Positions 52,609 to 62,685 are shown, counted from the first letter of the stretch. The stretch is 64,000 nucleotides of DNA from CAXXOK01 sp964584315 (GCA_964584315.1 CAZOZO010000001.1:1-64000); one strand, 5' to 3'. A program made the numbers and translations. The notes: a model not told the origin generated them from the letters alone.

Positions 52609-53466
52609 TTAATCCAGCGAGTTGGCTATGATGCCCAGCAGACCCGGGCCGGTATGCACCGCCAGCACGGGACTCACCGGACGGATCGTGCTGGTCTGGA
52701 TATTCAGCGACTGCTTGAGGCGCTCCAGCAAGGCCTGCGCATCTTCCAGCGCCTGCCCGTGCACCACAGAGAGGCTCAGCTTGGCCTGCCCAAAGCGGCT
52801 TACTGCTTCCTGCACCATGGTCTCCACGGCGGACTTATAGCCGCGCGCCTTGGCGAGCGTCTGGTATACGCCGTCGTCATTGACAAAGATGATAGGCTTG
52901 ATGTTGAGCAGGTTGCCCATCACGCCTTCCACCAGCCCGATGCGGCCGCCCTTGCGCAAAAACTCAAGCGTGCGGATCACAAACATGCTGAGCTGGGATT
53001 TGCGCAGCGACTTGGCTTTTTCGATGGCTTCCTCGGGCGTGGCGCCCGCTTCCAGCGCCTCGGCCACGGCCAGCACCATCGCGCCAAGGCCGAGGGAAAG
53101 CGTGCCGCTGTCCACGACGCGGATGTTCATTTTGCCCTTGTAGTCTTCAGCGATCATACGCAGCATATTGTAGGTGCCGCTCAGCCCCGCGGAGATGCTC
53201 ATATGCACCACGTCGGTCACGCCCTCGCTCAGCAGCCGGTCATAGAGGCTGCTCACATCCTCGGGCAGCGGCAGGCTGGTCTTGGGCAGTTCGGTTTTCA
53301 GAATCTCATACAGTTCTTCCTGCGAAAGCTCCACGCGGTCGCGGTACTCCGCGTTCTGGCATACGATGCGTAGCGAAATCATGTGGATGCCGTGGCCCGC
53401 AAGCTGTTCATCGCTCAGGTCGCAGGAGGAATCCGTGATGAGCGCCGTTTTCCTTTCCTCTGCCAT
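52609..53466 (-). CDS. DegV-family fatty-acid-binding protein
   Basis: 285 residues from the ATG at 53466 (AAAGGAGG upstream). ALITDSSCDLSDEQLAGHGI and MISLRIVC are the N-terminal signature. DVVHMSISAGLSGTYNMLRM is the fatty-acid-contacting segment with the conserved Ser. IRVVDSGTLSLGLGAMVLAV and LRKGGRIGLVEGVMGNLLNI follow. DegV/FakB proteins present exogenous fatty acids to the FakA kinase. No fakA is nearby. Confidence 0.95.
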   Translation of the reverse strand: MAEERKTALITDSSCDLSDEQLAGHGIHMISLRIVCQNAEYRDRVELSQEELYEILKTELPKTSLPLPEDVSSLYDRLLSEGVTDVVHMSISAGLSGTYNMLRMIAEDYKGKMNIRVVDSGTLSLGLGAMVLAVAEALEAGATPEEAIEKAKSLRKSQLSMFVIRTLEFLRKGGRIGLVEGVMGNLLNIKPIIFVNDDGVYQTLAKARGYKSAVETMVQEAVSRFGQAKLSLSVVHGQALEDAQALLERLKQSLNIQTSTIRPVSPVLAVHTGPGLLGIIANSLD

Positions 53467-53613
53467 CGTCCTGTCCCTCCTTTGATGGGGCTTCTGCCCC
53501 ACTACCCATTATAACACGGGAAAGGCGCGCGTCAACGCCATGCACGGTTTTGGTCACAGGTTTCACGGTATGTTCACAGGCGGCGTAACGTCCGTTAAAC
53601 TTGGGGGCCGCCG

Positions 53614-53642
53614 TTGACAAAGGGTTTCGGTTGTTTTACTAT
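53614..53642 (+). promoter_or_regulatory. Promoter of the giant surface-protein gene
   Basis: TTGACA (53614-53619), 17-base spacer, TACTAT (53637-53642), 55 bases before the ATG at 53697. GGAGG at 53681-53685 is the ribosome site. Confidence 0.8.
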
Positions 53643-53696
53643 TTACATTGGTTTTCCTTGCGAATTTGCTTACATTTAACGGAGGCGAAACGCTGA

Positions 53697-56600
53697 ATGG
53701 ATAAAGCCGCGACGGGGCGCTACCATGACCGCGCGAAACGTGGTTCAAACCTGAAATGGATATTGGCGGTGTTGCTGGCGGCGTGGTGCGCCGTCGGCGT
53801 TTTTGCGCCTGCCGCCGCCGCGGCGGATACCACGCTCACGGTCGACCTGAAAGGCGTTACGCCCTCGGGGGTGGATACGTGGCTCTCGCTGTCGCTGACC
53901 GGCCGGTTTGATGTGGCCGTAGGCGGGCAGACCATCGGCCGCGTGACCGCAAACCCCACCGCCGAGCAGACTGCAAGTGGGGAGAGCGACACCATCCAAA
54001 TCGCGGATGGCGCGGCGGTCGAGGTCATTTTGACCCCCGTGGCGGAGGATTTTCAGGCTGGCTTTGTGTGCGAAGGGCCGATCACAGCACCCGTCACACA
54101 GGGCGAGGCCAACCGCAAGACTGTTTTTGCCTATGCCAGGCGCGGATTGATCCGCGTATCGAGCGTAAGCACAGACGGCAAGGCGCTGGGCGCGGCGGAG
54201 TATGCCGTGCTGGACGCGACGGGCAACGTGGCATTGAGCTTTACCACAGGTGCGGACGGGACGTACCTTGCGGCGCAGTCGCTGCCCTCGGGGGACTATC
54301 AGTTGGTTCAGATGCGCGCGCCCGAGGGGGCGCTGCTGCTTTCGCAGCCGCTGCCCTTCACCGTCACGCCTTATTTTGGCACGGAGGAGAGCATCGCGCG
54401 GGTGGAGGTGTTCAACACCCCCGCGCCGCTGTATAACGGACAGGCGGGCACGCTGGCCGTCGCGGCGGGCGAGTTTGCCAAGCAAGGAGATCAGGCCGTG
54501 GCGACGGTGTCGGTCACCGGCCTGTGCGACGGCAGCAACGACCTGCCCCTTGCTGACTACACCCTGACCGTTGGCCCCGCATCGCTTTTGAATGCGTCCG
54601 GCGAGGCGCTTGCCACAGGGGGCGGTACGATTGACAGCGTGACCGTGACCCGCCCGGACGGCCTTGCCAGTTGTGCGCAACCGCTGGACGCGGAAGGGAA
54701 AGCCGTGGGCAAAGCGGTCGCTTGCCCAAGCGGCACGCCGGTTGTTCTGACCGATGCGGCGGGCGTTGCCATCACGTATTTGAATGAACTGGGCGAACCG
54801 ACCGTACCCGCAGGTTTTGCGGGCGGCGAGGTGTCTCTCGCCTTGGCCTATGCGCCGGACGCGGCGGCGGGCAGCATGCCGCAAAAGGTGCGCGTGCCCG
54901 CGACCGTGACCTATACCTATCAGTACCCGGGCGTAGACGGCATCAGCGACGTAACGGCCCAGTCCGCCATTTCGCCTGCCGAGGCGCTGATTCCCGTGCC
55001 GGATGGCAAGGTGCGGCTCACCACCAGCGCCGGCGTGGTCGCGTTGGCGGATGGTGCGCAGTCGATTTCTCTGGCACAGCTGGGCGGGATGCCCGCCGCG
55101 GAGCCGCTGACCGTGGCCGTGGCGCTGCCGGAGGGTGCGCGCGTCAAGGCCGACGGGCTTCAGGCGGGCTTTACGCTCCTGCGCACACAGGCGCAGGACA
55201 TGATCGTGTTCGATACCGCCACGTGGGCTGGCGGCGATGTGCAGATCCCCTTGGAAGCGGGCGAGGGGAAGGCCCTGACCGTATGGGTGTACGACCCGCA
55301 ATCGCTGCCCGCCACGTCGGACGACCCAAGCGGCTACCTGCTGCGCGCGGATGCGCACGGCACGCAGCCGCTCCTGGATGCGCTGGCAGGCCGCAGCGGC
55401 GGTCAGTACGCGCGCTATGATGCGACGCTGGGCGACGGCTTTGCGACGGGCATCGCGCCCGCCGCGCTTGCGCCGCTGGTCTCCGGTTCGGTCATGGAGC
55501 AGGGGCAACAGCCCGCCGCCACGGACGCTGGGCTTGGCGCACTGATCAAAAGCGCCGCCGCGCAGGTCACCTACGGCGCGGTGACGGATGCAAGCGGCAA
55601 CTATACCATTTACGGCGCTGCGGGCGATACGGCGGGCGACCTGCGCGTGGCGCTGCCGATCAACGCCGCCAGTGCAACAGATGGCACGGTCGGATACGTG
55701 GACAGAACAGGCCTCACGCTGCCGCAAACCGGCGTGGGCATCACCTATACGAAACTGAGCGGGCTGAGAGGCATTGCCATGACCGTGTCCGGGAAGCCGC
55801 TTGCGGGTATCACGCTTGCGCTACTTCAGGGCGGGCAGCCCGTGCGGCAGGCAGAAACAGCCGCAAACGGCGCGTTTGCGATGGAGCCCTTCCCGGCTGG
55901 CGACTACACGCTTACGGCTACGCTACCGGGCGGCATGGTCGCGGCGTTCTCCGCGCCGGAAGGGCTTGCCCGCAGGGCGGACGGCGTATACCAGCTCGAT
56001 GGCCTGACCTTCGCCTATGGCGAAGCGCACGAAATGCCCTTGACCGCCATGCTGCTGGGCACCGTGCAGGGTGTGGTGACCATGGCAAACGCGCCGGCAT
56101 CCGGCCTGACCGCGACGCTGACCGATGCCTCAGGGCGCTCCGCCTCGATGCAGACCGACGCGAGCGGGGCATACGGCTTCACCTCGCTGCCTGCGGGCAA
56201 CTACCGGCTTTCGCTTACGTTGCCAGCGCACATGACCGTGCAGAACGGCGGCGGTACGCTGGGTGAGGGCACCTACAACGTTGAATACCAGATTGGTGAG
56301 GGAGAGACCCGCACCGAACAGATCACACTGGAGGCGACCGGCGCCATTACGGGCCGAATCGACGCGCTGGGCGCGGGGCAGAGCATTGCCGCCGCATCGG
56401 TCGGTGTGCAGCTGTCCGCAGCCACCGCGCAGGACGGCAGCTTTGCCTTTGACAACCTTGTGAGTGGGGATTATACCATCTACGCACCTTTGCCGGAGGG
56501 CAAGGCGCTTGCTGCCGATTCGGCATGGCGCGTGACCGAGCGCGGCGACATGATCTGGATCACGGTCACGGTTGCGGCAGGCGAAACCATGGCCTTGCCG

Positions 56601-59600
56601 GAGGCCCTGTTCGTCGCCATGACGGGCGTGGAGGGCGTCGCCTACATGGACTCGGACGGCGACCATGCCCGCGCCGAGGGCGAGCAGTTGATGAGCGGCG
56701 TGCCCGTAGCACTGCAGCGCATGGAAAACGGCAATTGGATAGACGTGACGAATGCAAAAACCGACGAATACGGCCATTATGCCTTCGACAGCCTGACCGA
56801 GGGCGAGTACCGCGTGGTATCGCAGGCGGTGGACGGCCTGAGCGTGGCCGCCGTGGGCAACGCCGCCAACCTGCTTGGCGAACCTGCGCTGGGCGTGGTG
56901 GCTGGCGATAGCATCCGCCTGACGAGCGGCGACACGGCCATCGGACAGAGCGATATCGCGCTGGCCCAGCCCGCGAGCCTGCGCGTGGCGGCCTATTTTG
57001 ACAGCAATGAGAACGGCACGCGCGGCCAGTATGAGCGGCCCATCCCCGGCGTGGTGGTCGAGGTGGTGCCTTCTGCCGCGCCGGAAGGAGCGTCTGTTGC
57101 CGAAGGCGTGACCGACGCGGACGGCATGGCAGCCATCGCTGGCATCCCCGCGGGCGACTATGTGCTTCGCGTTTCGCTGCCGGAGGGCTGCCAGTATACG
57201 GTGGCCAACGATGGCTGGGCGCTGGACAGGAGCTGCGTGGGCGGCGTGGACGGGCTGTTCGCCACATCGGGCGAGCTGGCGCTCGCGGGCGGGCAGAGGG
57301 CCGAGGCGGGCGTGGCGGCCATCCCTGTGGGTTCCTTCTCCGGCAGGGTGTGGAACGACCAGAACAACAACGGCATCATGGACGAGGGCGAACCCGGCGT
57401 CGCAGGCGCAAAGCTGACGCTCAGGGGCATCAACACGGGCAACACCTATCAGCTCGAGACAGACGAGACGGGCATGTACCGCTTCGGCCAGCTGCGGGAC
57501 GACCAGTACAACTTTACCGCCGAGGCGCCGGAGGGGATGCTGTTCGCGCGGTATTCGCAGACCGGCGGCGATGCGCGCTCCGTTTTCACCGTGGAGGGGA
57601 CGAGCGCCACACGCCAGTTTGAAGTGGTAAGCCAACAAGACGTGACGGACAAGAACGTGGGCCTGATCGACCGGGCGACGATCCGGGGCATCGCGTTTTT
57701 GGATACCAATTACAACGGTGTTTATGACGAGGGCGAACCGCCCTATGCTGGCGTAACGCTCGAAGTGATCAAGAATACCAATGAAAAGTCGATGGGCAAA
57801 GTGGTGACCGGCGACGATGGCCGCTATGCCTTTGACGCATTGCGCGGCGGCGACTATCGCTTGCGTGCCATTTTGCCCGCGGATGGCAGCATCTTCACCA
57901 TGGTGCCGGATGGCGCCACGGGCCTTGCAAACCGCTTTGTGGCGCGCGAGGGGCGGCGGGAAAACAGCATCGACTCCCTCAAGATCGCAAACGGCGAGAC
58001 GGCCGAGACCTGCGTCGGCGTGGCGATGGGCGGCACCATCAAGGGCACCGTGTCGTTGGACGCGAAGTACGACGGCGTGCGCAGCGGAAGCGACAGGAAG
58101 GTTTCGGGTGTGAAGGTGCAGTTGGTGGACAAGACGGGCTTTGTGGCCGCGACTGATACCACCAACGCCGAGGGCCACTATGCGCTGACCGGCATCATGC
58201 CGGGCACCTACACCGTGCGTGTGCAGCGCCGCGAGGGCTATGCCTTCACCCGCTACCGGCCGGACGAGGAGCACGGCAACCATATCAAAACCCTTGCCAA
58301 GGACGGTTATGGCGAAACGGAACCCATCGTCGTGGCCATGGGCCAGACCATCGAAGGCGTGGACGCGGGCATGCTTCCCTCCTCGACGTTGACGGGCGTG
58401 TTCTTTGATGACCTGAACGACAACGGCCTGCGTGACGAAGGCGAAAACGGCTTTACCGACGGGCGTGTACGCCTGCTCTCCGCGGATGGCGAGATCGACC
58501 TGACCGAGCCTGTGGCGGTGGACGGAACGTACTTCTTTGACGGCGTGATGCCGGGCGAATATACGCTCACTTACCTGTTGCCGGAGCGGGCGACCATGGC
58601 CAACGTTACGGAGGGCGGCAATACACTGGCGGCGCAGGGCAGCGAGAACGTGCTGACCGGCTTCAAGGCCGAATCCGGCAAGGCTTATACCGCGCCGCTG
58701 GTGGGCGCAGTCACGCTGGGCTCGTTCGGCGGCGTGGCCTACCACGACCAGAACGGCAACGGCGTGCGTGACGAAGGCGAGCAAGCCCTCGCTGGCGCCG
58801 TGGTGCGCATTGCGCGCAAGGATGCGGGCAGCGAGCCCGCGGAGGCCACCACCGGCGACGACGGAAGCTTCGCCATCGAAGGCCTGCGTCCCGGCGAGTA
58901 TGGGCTCACTGTCAGCCTACCGGATGGATACATTTTCTCTGCCGATATCGCAGAGAGCGGCATCACCCTGCCTGCCGCGCAGAGTGCTGAGATGCCCTGT
59001 ACATGGGCGACGCTCACCAACCGCGCGCAGAACATGGTGGGCGCTGTCAAACCTGCGACCATCCGCGCCTCCGTGTGGCTGGACGAGGATCGCGACGGCA
59101 GCCATCAGGAGGGTGAGCGATTGCTATCCGGCCTCACCTATGAGCTGTACGACGAGGCGCGCGCGCAGGTGGTGAATACCCAGGCTGCAGGCGACGACGG
59201 CTATGCGGCGTTTGTCGACGTGCGGCCGGGCACCTACACCGTGCGCTTTACCATCCCCGCGCAGGCGCAGCCCGCCGGAGGCGAGGGTACCTTTACCGCG
59301 CAGGGTGGCATGATGGCCCACAGCGGCATCACCGTGGGCGAGGGCGAATCATACGAGGATATCAGCGGCGGTTTGGTGAGCTATACGAGCATCGGCGGCG
59401 TGGTGGCGCTGGAGGCGGGCGGCACGCGCACCGCGCAGGCAGGTGTGACGGTATCGCTGTTTCAGGGTGACGGCACGCAGCCGGTGCAGACCGCGCAAAC
59501 CGATGCGCAAGGCCGCTATCGCTTCGACGGCCTGTGGCCCGATATCTACACGGTGGGCGTGCAGCTGCCTGCGGGCATGATCTTCGTGCGGCCGGATGAT

Positions 59601-60131
59601 CCCAACTTTGTGGCGGAGGATTCCGCCATCGCCAGCAGCGAAAACGGACAGGGGCTGAGCGAGCCCATCGCGCTGAGCATGGCGCAGCACCAGCTGAATG
59701 TGGATGTGCTGTTTATCCAGCCCGCGCGGGTGGGCGATCAGGTATGGCTGGATGTGAACCGTAACGGTCTGATCGACGCGGACGAACCGACCCTGAGCGG
59801 CGTGACCGTACAGCTTCTGCAGGATGGAAACGTCATGTATGAGACGGTGTCCAACGCGTGGGGATATTACGAGTTCCCCGATGTATACCCCGGCACCTAC
59901 ACCCTCGCGGCGCAGGCATACCCGGAGTTGGCCATCACCACGCCCGTCCCCGCGCTGCCCCTGATCACCAGCTGCCTGACTGCGGGCGACGGTTCGCAGG
60001 CCACCAGCGAACCCTTCGCGGTGGAGAGCGGCACGCGCAACTTCAGCTTCGATTTGGGCTACATCCTGCCGGAGGGCGCGCAGATGCCGCAGGGCATCGG
60101 CACGGCGCCTGTGCAGAACTGGGTGCGATAG
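53697..60131 (+). CDS. Giant secreted SdrD_B-repeat protein
   Basis: 2144 residues. A basic N-terminus and membrane-like segment (LKWILAVLLAAWCAVGVFAP) act as the signal. Residues 40-950 contain CnaB-like and other beta modules (SVSTDGKALGAAEYAVLDAT). From about residue 980 on, SdrD_B modules repeat every 115 or so residues, at about 980, 1098, 1217, 1334, 1452, 1568, 1680, 1793 and 2016. Their calcium-loop cores include WNDQNNNGIMDEGEPGVAG, FLDTNYNGVYDEGEPPYAG and YHDQNGNGVRDEGEQALAG. Cores at 980, 1098, 1452 and 1793 have lost several acidic ligands. The C-terminus (MPQGIGTAPVQNWVR) has no LPXTG, so anchoring is by other means or absent. Likely an adhesin or surface rod. Confidence 0.9.
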   Translation: MDKAATGRYHDRAKRGSNLKWILAVLLAAWCAVGVFAPAAAAADTTLTVDLKGVTPSGVDTWLSLSLTGRFDVAVGGQTIGRVTANPTAEQTASGESDTIQIADGAAVEVILTPVAEDFQAGFVCEGPITAPVTQGEANRKTVFAYARRGLIRVSSVSTDGKALGAAEYAVLDATGNVALSFTTGADGTYLAAQSLPSGDYQLVQMRAPEGALLLSQPLPFTVTPYFGTEESIARVEVFNTPAPLYNGQAGTLAVAAGEFAKQGDQAVATVSVTGLCDGSNDLPLADYTLTVGPASLLNASGEALATGGGTIDSVTVTRPDGLASCAQPLDAEGKAVGKAVACPSGTPVVLTDAAGVAITYLNELGEPTVPAGFAGGEVSLALAYAPDAAAGSMPQKVRVPATVTYTYQYPGVDGISDVTAQSAISPAEALIPVPDGKVRLTTSAGVVALADGAQSISLAQLGGMPAAEPLTVAVALPEGARVKADGLQAGFTLLRTQAQDMIVFDTATWAGGDVQIPLEAGEGKALTVWVYDPQSLPATSDDPSGYLLRADAHGTQPLLDALAGRSGGQYARYDATLGDGFATGIAPAALAPLVSGSVMEQGQQPAATDAGLGALIKSAAAQVTYGAVTDASGNYTIYGAAGDTAGDLRVALPINAASATDGTVGYVDRTGLTLPQTGVGITYTKLSGLRGIAMTVSGKPLAGITLALLQGGQPVRQAETAANGAFAMEPFPAGDYTLTATLPGGMVAAFSAPEGLARRADGVYQLDGLTFAYGEAHEMPLTAMLLGTVQGVVTMANAPASGLTATLTDASGRSASMQTDASGAYGFTSLPAGNYRLSLTLPAHMTVQNGGGTLGEGTYNVEYQIGEGETRTEQITLEATGAITGRIDALGAGQSIAAASVGVQLSAATAQDGSFAFDNLVSGDYTIYAPLPEGKALAADSAWRVTERGDMIWITVTVAAGETMALPEALFVAMTGVEGVAYMDSDGDHARAEGEQLMSGVPVALQRMENGNWIDVTNAKTDEYGHYAFDSLTEGEYRVVSQAVDGLSVAAVGNAANLLGEPALGVVAGDSIRLTSGDTAIGQSDIALAQPASLRVAAYFDSNENGTRGQYERPIPGVVVEVVPSAAPEGASVAEGVTDADGMAAIAGIPAGDYVLRVSLPEGCQYTVANDGWALDRSCVGGVDGLFATSGELALAGGQRAEAGVAAIPVGSFSGRVWNDQNNNGIMDEGEPGVAGAKLTLRGINTGNTYQLETDETGMYRFGQLRDDQYNFTAEAPEGMLFARYSQTGGDARSVFTVEGTSATRQFEVVSQQDVTDKNVGLIDRATIRGIAFLDTNYNGVYDEGEPPYAGVTLEVIKNTNEKSMGKVVTGDDGRYAFDALRGGDYRLRAILPADGSIFTMVPDGATGLANRFVAREGRRENSIDSLKIANGETAETCVGVAMGGTIKGTVSLDAKYDGVRSGSDRKVSGVKVQLVDKTGFVAATDTTNAEGHYALTGIMPGTYTVRVQRREGYAFTRYRPDEEHGNHIKTLAKDGYGETEPIVVAMGQTIEGVDAGMLPSSTLTGVFFDDLNDNGLRDEGENGFTDGRVRLLSADGEIDLTEPVAVDGTYFFDGVMPGEYTLTYLLPERATMANVTEGGNTLAAQGSENVLTGFKAESGKAYTAPLVGAVTLGSFGGVAYHDQNGNGVRDEGEQALAGAVVRIARKDAGSEPAEATTGDDGSFAIEGLRPGEYGLTVSLPDGYIFSADIAESGITLPAAQSAEMPCTWATLTNRAQNMVGAVKPATIRASVWLDEDRDGSHQEGERLLSGLTYELYDEARAQVVNTQAAGDDGYAAFVDVRPGTYTVRFTIPAQAQPAGGEGTFTAQGGMMAHSGITVGEGESYEDISGGLVSYTSIGGVVALEAGGTRTAQAGVTVSLFQGDGTQPVQTAQTDAQGRYRFDGLWPDIYTVGVQLPAGMIFVRPDDPNFVAEDSAIASSENGQGLSEPIALSMAQHQLNVDVLFIQPARVGDQVWLDVNRNGLIDADEPTLSGVTVQLLQDGNVMYETVSNAWGYYEFPDVYPGTYTLAAQAYPELAITTPVPALPLITSCLTAGDGSQATSEPFAVESGTRNFSFDLGYILPEGAQMPQGIGTAPVQNWVR

Positions 60132-60343
60132 GCATCGAGGCCAGAAACATGACATACGCCGGACAGGTGAAAAATTTGGTTCTCATGCCATAACACTACG
60201 GCTAAAGCATCCATCAACATGCAGGCTTCACTTCACAGCAATATCAATCATGCGGCGGCTGGCGAGATTTCCTCGCGCAGCCGCCGTTTGGCGTATGGCA
60301 GCCTGCTGTCGTCATTCGGGAATCGTCGTTTTTCGCAAACGAA

Positions 60344-60386
60344 CAGGCGCGGCAGACGCCCGATCACGGGCAGTCTGCCGCGCCTG
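60344..60386. terminator. Terminator between the giant protein gene and the GyrI-like gene
   Basis: A 14-base stem CAGGCGCGGCAGAC/GTCTGCCGCGCCTG enclosing a second stem GCCCG/CGGGC. It lies between the convergent genes. A weaker hairpin lies at about 60250-60290. Confidence 0.75.
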
Positions 60387-60415
60387 TTACGGCGTGGGGA
60401 ATGCAGAGGTCTGGC

Positions 60416-61048
60416 CTATCGCCTGACCGGTTCGCGCAGGATTGTTTTAAGCTTCGCGGGATCGGTGCGGGTGGGATCCTGTATGTAGAGCTCGTGGTGG
60501 CGGCGGGCGGGGATATCCACCGAGAGGCCGTTGGCAGTGATGAACGCCTCCATGCGTGCGAGCGTCGCTGGTTCCTCGCTGTAGGGGCCTGTGTGCAGGC
60601 ATTGCACGCAAAGACCCTCCGCGTAGGTCGCAAGGCGCGCGGCGCTGGCGTCCAGCTTCTTTTTGCGGCGCACCTCGGCGGCCGCCCACTCAAACACCTC
60701 ATCGGTCACAAAGTCTGGCTGGCGGATCATGGACGTCCATGCAAACTGGGATTTACGGTCATAATCCACGCCCGCGCTGCCGTCTGCCATGCTCCACAAG
60801 CCCTCCAGCGGTGCCACGCTGTAGTCGAAGTAGCCGTCGGGGGTGTAGCTGCCCTTCACGCTCATCTTAACGGTGTAGCTGAGCGCGTACAAAAGCCCAA
60901 CGGCCTGCTGGTATGCGCCGCCTTCCTCGTTGGGGTTGCCCACGCCGTCGATCATGAAGAACCGCATTGGCGGCACGTCGATCAATGCCGGCTCGGCCTT
61001 GGGTGCGTAGAGCGCCTTTTCACCCTTGACAAAAACAGGTTCCGCCAT
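60416..61048 (-). CDS. GyrI-like small-molecule-binding domain protein
   Basis: 210 residues from the ATG at 61048, nine bases after AGG and five after the MerR stop codon. ALIDVPPMRFFMIDGVGNPN and AVGLLYALSYTVKMSVKGSY are typical of free-standing GyrI-like (AraC effector-binding-like) proteins. LCVQCLHTGPYSEEPATLAR and DIPARRHHELYIQDPTRTDP complete the second half. These proteins bind or hydrolyse hydrophobic compounds. It is cotranscribed with a MerR regulator that itself carries a GyrI-like domain. Confidence 0.9.
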   Translation of the reverse strand: MAEPVFVKGEKALYAPKAEPALIDVPPMRFFMIDGVGNPNEEGGAYQQAVGLLYALSYTVKMSVKGSYTPDGYFDYSVAPLEGLWSMADGSAGVDYDRKSQFAWTSMIRQPDFVTDEVFEWAAAEVRRKKKLDASAARLATYAEGLCVQCLHTGPYSEEPATLARMEAFITANGLSVDIPARRHHELYIQDPTRTDPAKLKTILREPVRR

Positions 61049-61053
61049 CGCAC

Positions 61054-61863
61054 TCATCCTTTCGTCACAGGGATCTGGACTTCGGTAAGCCAGTCCTCCA
61101 CATTGGGCTTGTTCCACATGCCGTCGATGTAGCACTCACGGGCGAGCTCCGCCACGCGGTAGCCGTTCTGCTCCACCCAGTTGAGGGCGAAGGCATAGGC
61201 CTGTCCGATGCCGTCGTAAGCGCCGCGGTGGTACACGCACACGGCCTCCACGGGGGCGAGGGTCTGAAAGGACACATGCTCGGTGTTCTGGCCCGCTGCC
61301 TTCACGGCCTGCACGAAGCGGATGTGGATGTCCGTCTCGCGGTACTCGCCGTCCAGATAGCTGATGAAGGTGTAAGGCGGGTCGGGCATCGCCAGCGTTG
61401 GGTTCGCGGCATACACTTCCTGTGCTGTCTCCATGATGAAGGGGGTTATGGCCGCGTAGGTGGGCACCACGCCTTCCCGCACATAGGAAGCGCAGGCGGG
61501 CAGGGTTTTAACGATGGCCTGATGTTGCATGGTTTCATCCTCCTGCATATGATCAATGATGCAGGCGAGGCGCGTGAGACGCTCTTCAGTCTCGGCCAAC
61601 TCGCGCCGCAGCTCTGACCGCCGCGCCGCAAGCACATCCATCACGCCATGACCGCCGAGCACACGCCGCACCTCATCCACGCTCAGGCCCGCCTGCCGCA
61701 GCGCCATGATGCGCTGCAACGGGTAGAGCTGACGCGTTTCGTAGTAGCGGTAGCCGGTGAAGGGGTCTACCCCTTCAGGCGTGAGCAGCCCTACTTCGTC
61801 GTAATAGCGCAGGGTCTTGATGGTGGTTTTGGCGAGCTTGGAGAATTCGCCGATGCGGTACAT
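61054..61863 (-). CDS. MerR-family regulator with GyrI-like effector domain
   Basis: 269 residues. MYRIGEFSKLAKTTIKTLRY and YDEVGLLTPEGVDPFTGYRY are the MerR DNA-binding helices, followed by a dimer helix (ELRRELAETEERLTRLACII). The C-terminal domain (HIRFVQAVKAAGQNTEHVSF, AVCVYHRGAYDGIGQAYAFA) is GyrI-like, as in BmrR-type multidrug sensors. It probably controls its own operon with the GyrI-like protein. Confidence 0.93.
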   Translation of the reverse strand: MYRIGEFSKLAKTTIKTLRYYDEVGLLTPEGVDPFTGYRYYETRQLYPLQRIMALRQAGLSVDEVRRVLGGHGVMDVLAARRSELRRELAETEERLTRLACIIDHMQEDETMQHQAIVKTLPACASYVREGVVPTYAAITPFIMETAQEVYAANPTLAMPDPPYTFISYLDGEYRETDIHIRFVQAVKAAGQNTEHVSFQTLAPVEAVCVYHRGAYDGIGQAYAFALNWVEQNGYRVAELARECYIDGMWNKPNVEDWLTEVQIPVTKG

Positions 61864-61899
61864 ACGCTGGTCGCCCCTTCCTGCCAGACGATCATAAAG

Positions 61900-61913
61900 C
61901 CTCCCGCAGGAGG
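61900..61913 (-). terminator. Short hairpin after the DUF523 gene
   Basis: A 5-base stem CCTCC/GGAGG followed on the minus strand by CTTTAT; a weak terminator about 90 bases after the stop codon. Confidence 0.3.
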
Positions 61914-62004
61914 AGAGTCAACAGGGAAATTGTGAAATGTTTGCGTCGATGCTCTTGGCCTGTCGGTAGGGTAACAAACCGGAGCAAGTTCGCACTTCCT
62001 GCGT

Positions 62005-62523
62005 TTACCGCTCACAAAACGGCAGCTTGCGCCTGTGGTGCTTGCGGCAGGCGGCGCAATCCTCATGGCGGCGGCATTCCTTGGGGCAGGGGCAAACGCC
62101 CTGCGCTGCGGCGGCGGTGGCGGCCAACACGCGCACGCCCGCATCGCGCAGGGCTTTGGCGGTAAGGCCGTCGCCCCTGACCAGCGCGCCGGTGAAGGTA
62201 CCGTCGTACACCGTGCCCACGCCGCAAGATGGGCTCTTGTCCTGCAACACCGCACAATCACACCCGAGGGTTTTGGCGAGCAACACCGCCTCGACGGCGC
62301 CTTTTTCGAATTGGGCGGTCACATCTGCGCCGGACTTGGAAAACACGCGGCCATCACGCATCTCGGAGGGGTCGCGCGGGGTGTGCAGGCCGCCGTAAAT
62401 TTCGGGGCAGTAGGGTATGAGCGTATGATCGGCAGCGAGGCGCAAAATGGCGGGATTCTCCTTGGAGCGGCCGTCGTAGCGGCAGCTGAGGCCGAGCAGG
62501 CACGCGCTGACCAGAATTTTCAT
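62005..62523 (-). CDS. DUF523 family protein with Cys-rich tail
   Basis: 172 residues. KILVSACLLGLSCRYDGRSK and PYCPEIYGGLHTPRDPSEMR are the DUF523 signature, with CAVLQDKSPSCGVGTVYDGT. The family is cytoplasmic and of unknown function, with conserved Cys residues that could hold metal or iron-sulfur. After the core this copy has a 30-residue tail with six Cys (CPCPKEC, CAAC, PFC) and basic His/Arg residues, longer than the family minimum. Confidence 0.87.
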   Translation of the reverse strand: MKILVSACLLGLSCRYDGRSKENPAILRLAADHTLIPYCPEIYGGLHTPRDPSEMRDGRVFSKSGADVTAQFEKGAVEAVLLAKTLGCDCAVLQDKSPSCGVGTVYDGTFTGALVRGDGLTAKALRDAGVRVLAATAAAAQGVCPCPKECRRHEDCAACRKHHRRKLPFCER

Positions 62524-62685
62524 GCGTTGGCTCCTCTCCCTTTCAACTGCCCTTATTGTATCACAAACCCGTTGGCACGCAAGGATGTGGAGCGACTTTG
62601 GCTAGATTCGTCTTGGACCGAATACGAATTGACAAATGCAGGATAACATACTATTCTGTTTACAAATGACGGGAGGGAATTGAAT

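Noticed and set aside
53720..60155. Several long minus-strand frames under the giant repeat gene
   Set aside because: They are Arg/Ala/His-rich mirror frames of a high-GC gene; the plus-strand frame has the signal peptide, promoter, ribosome site and domains.
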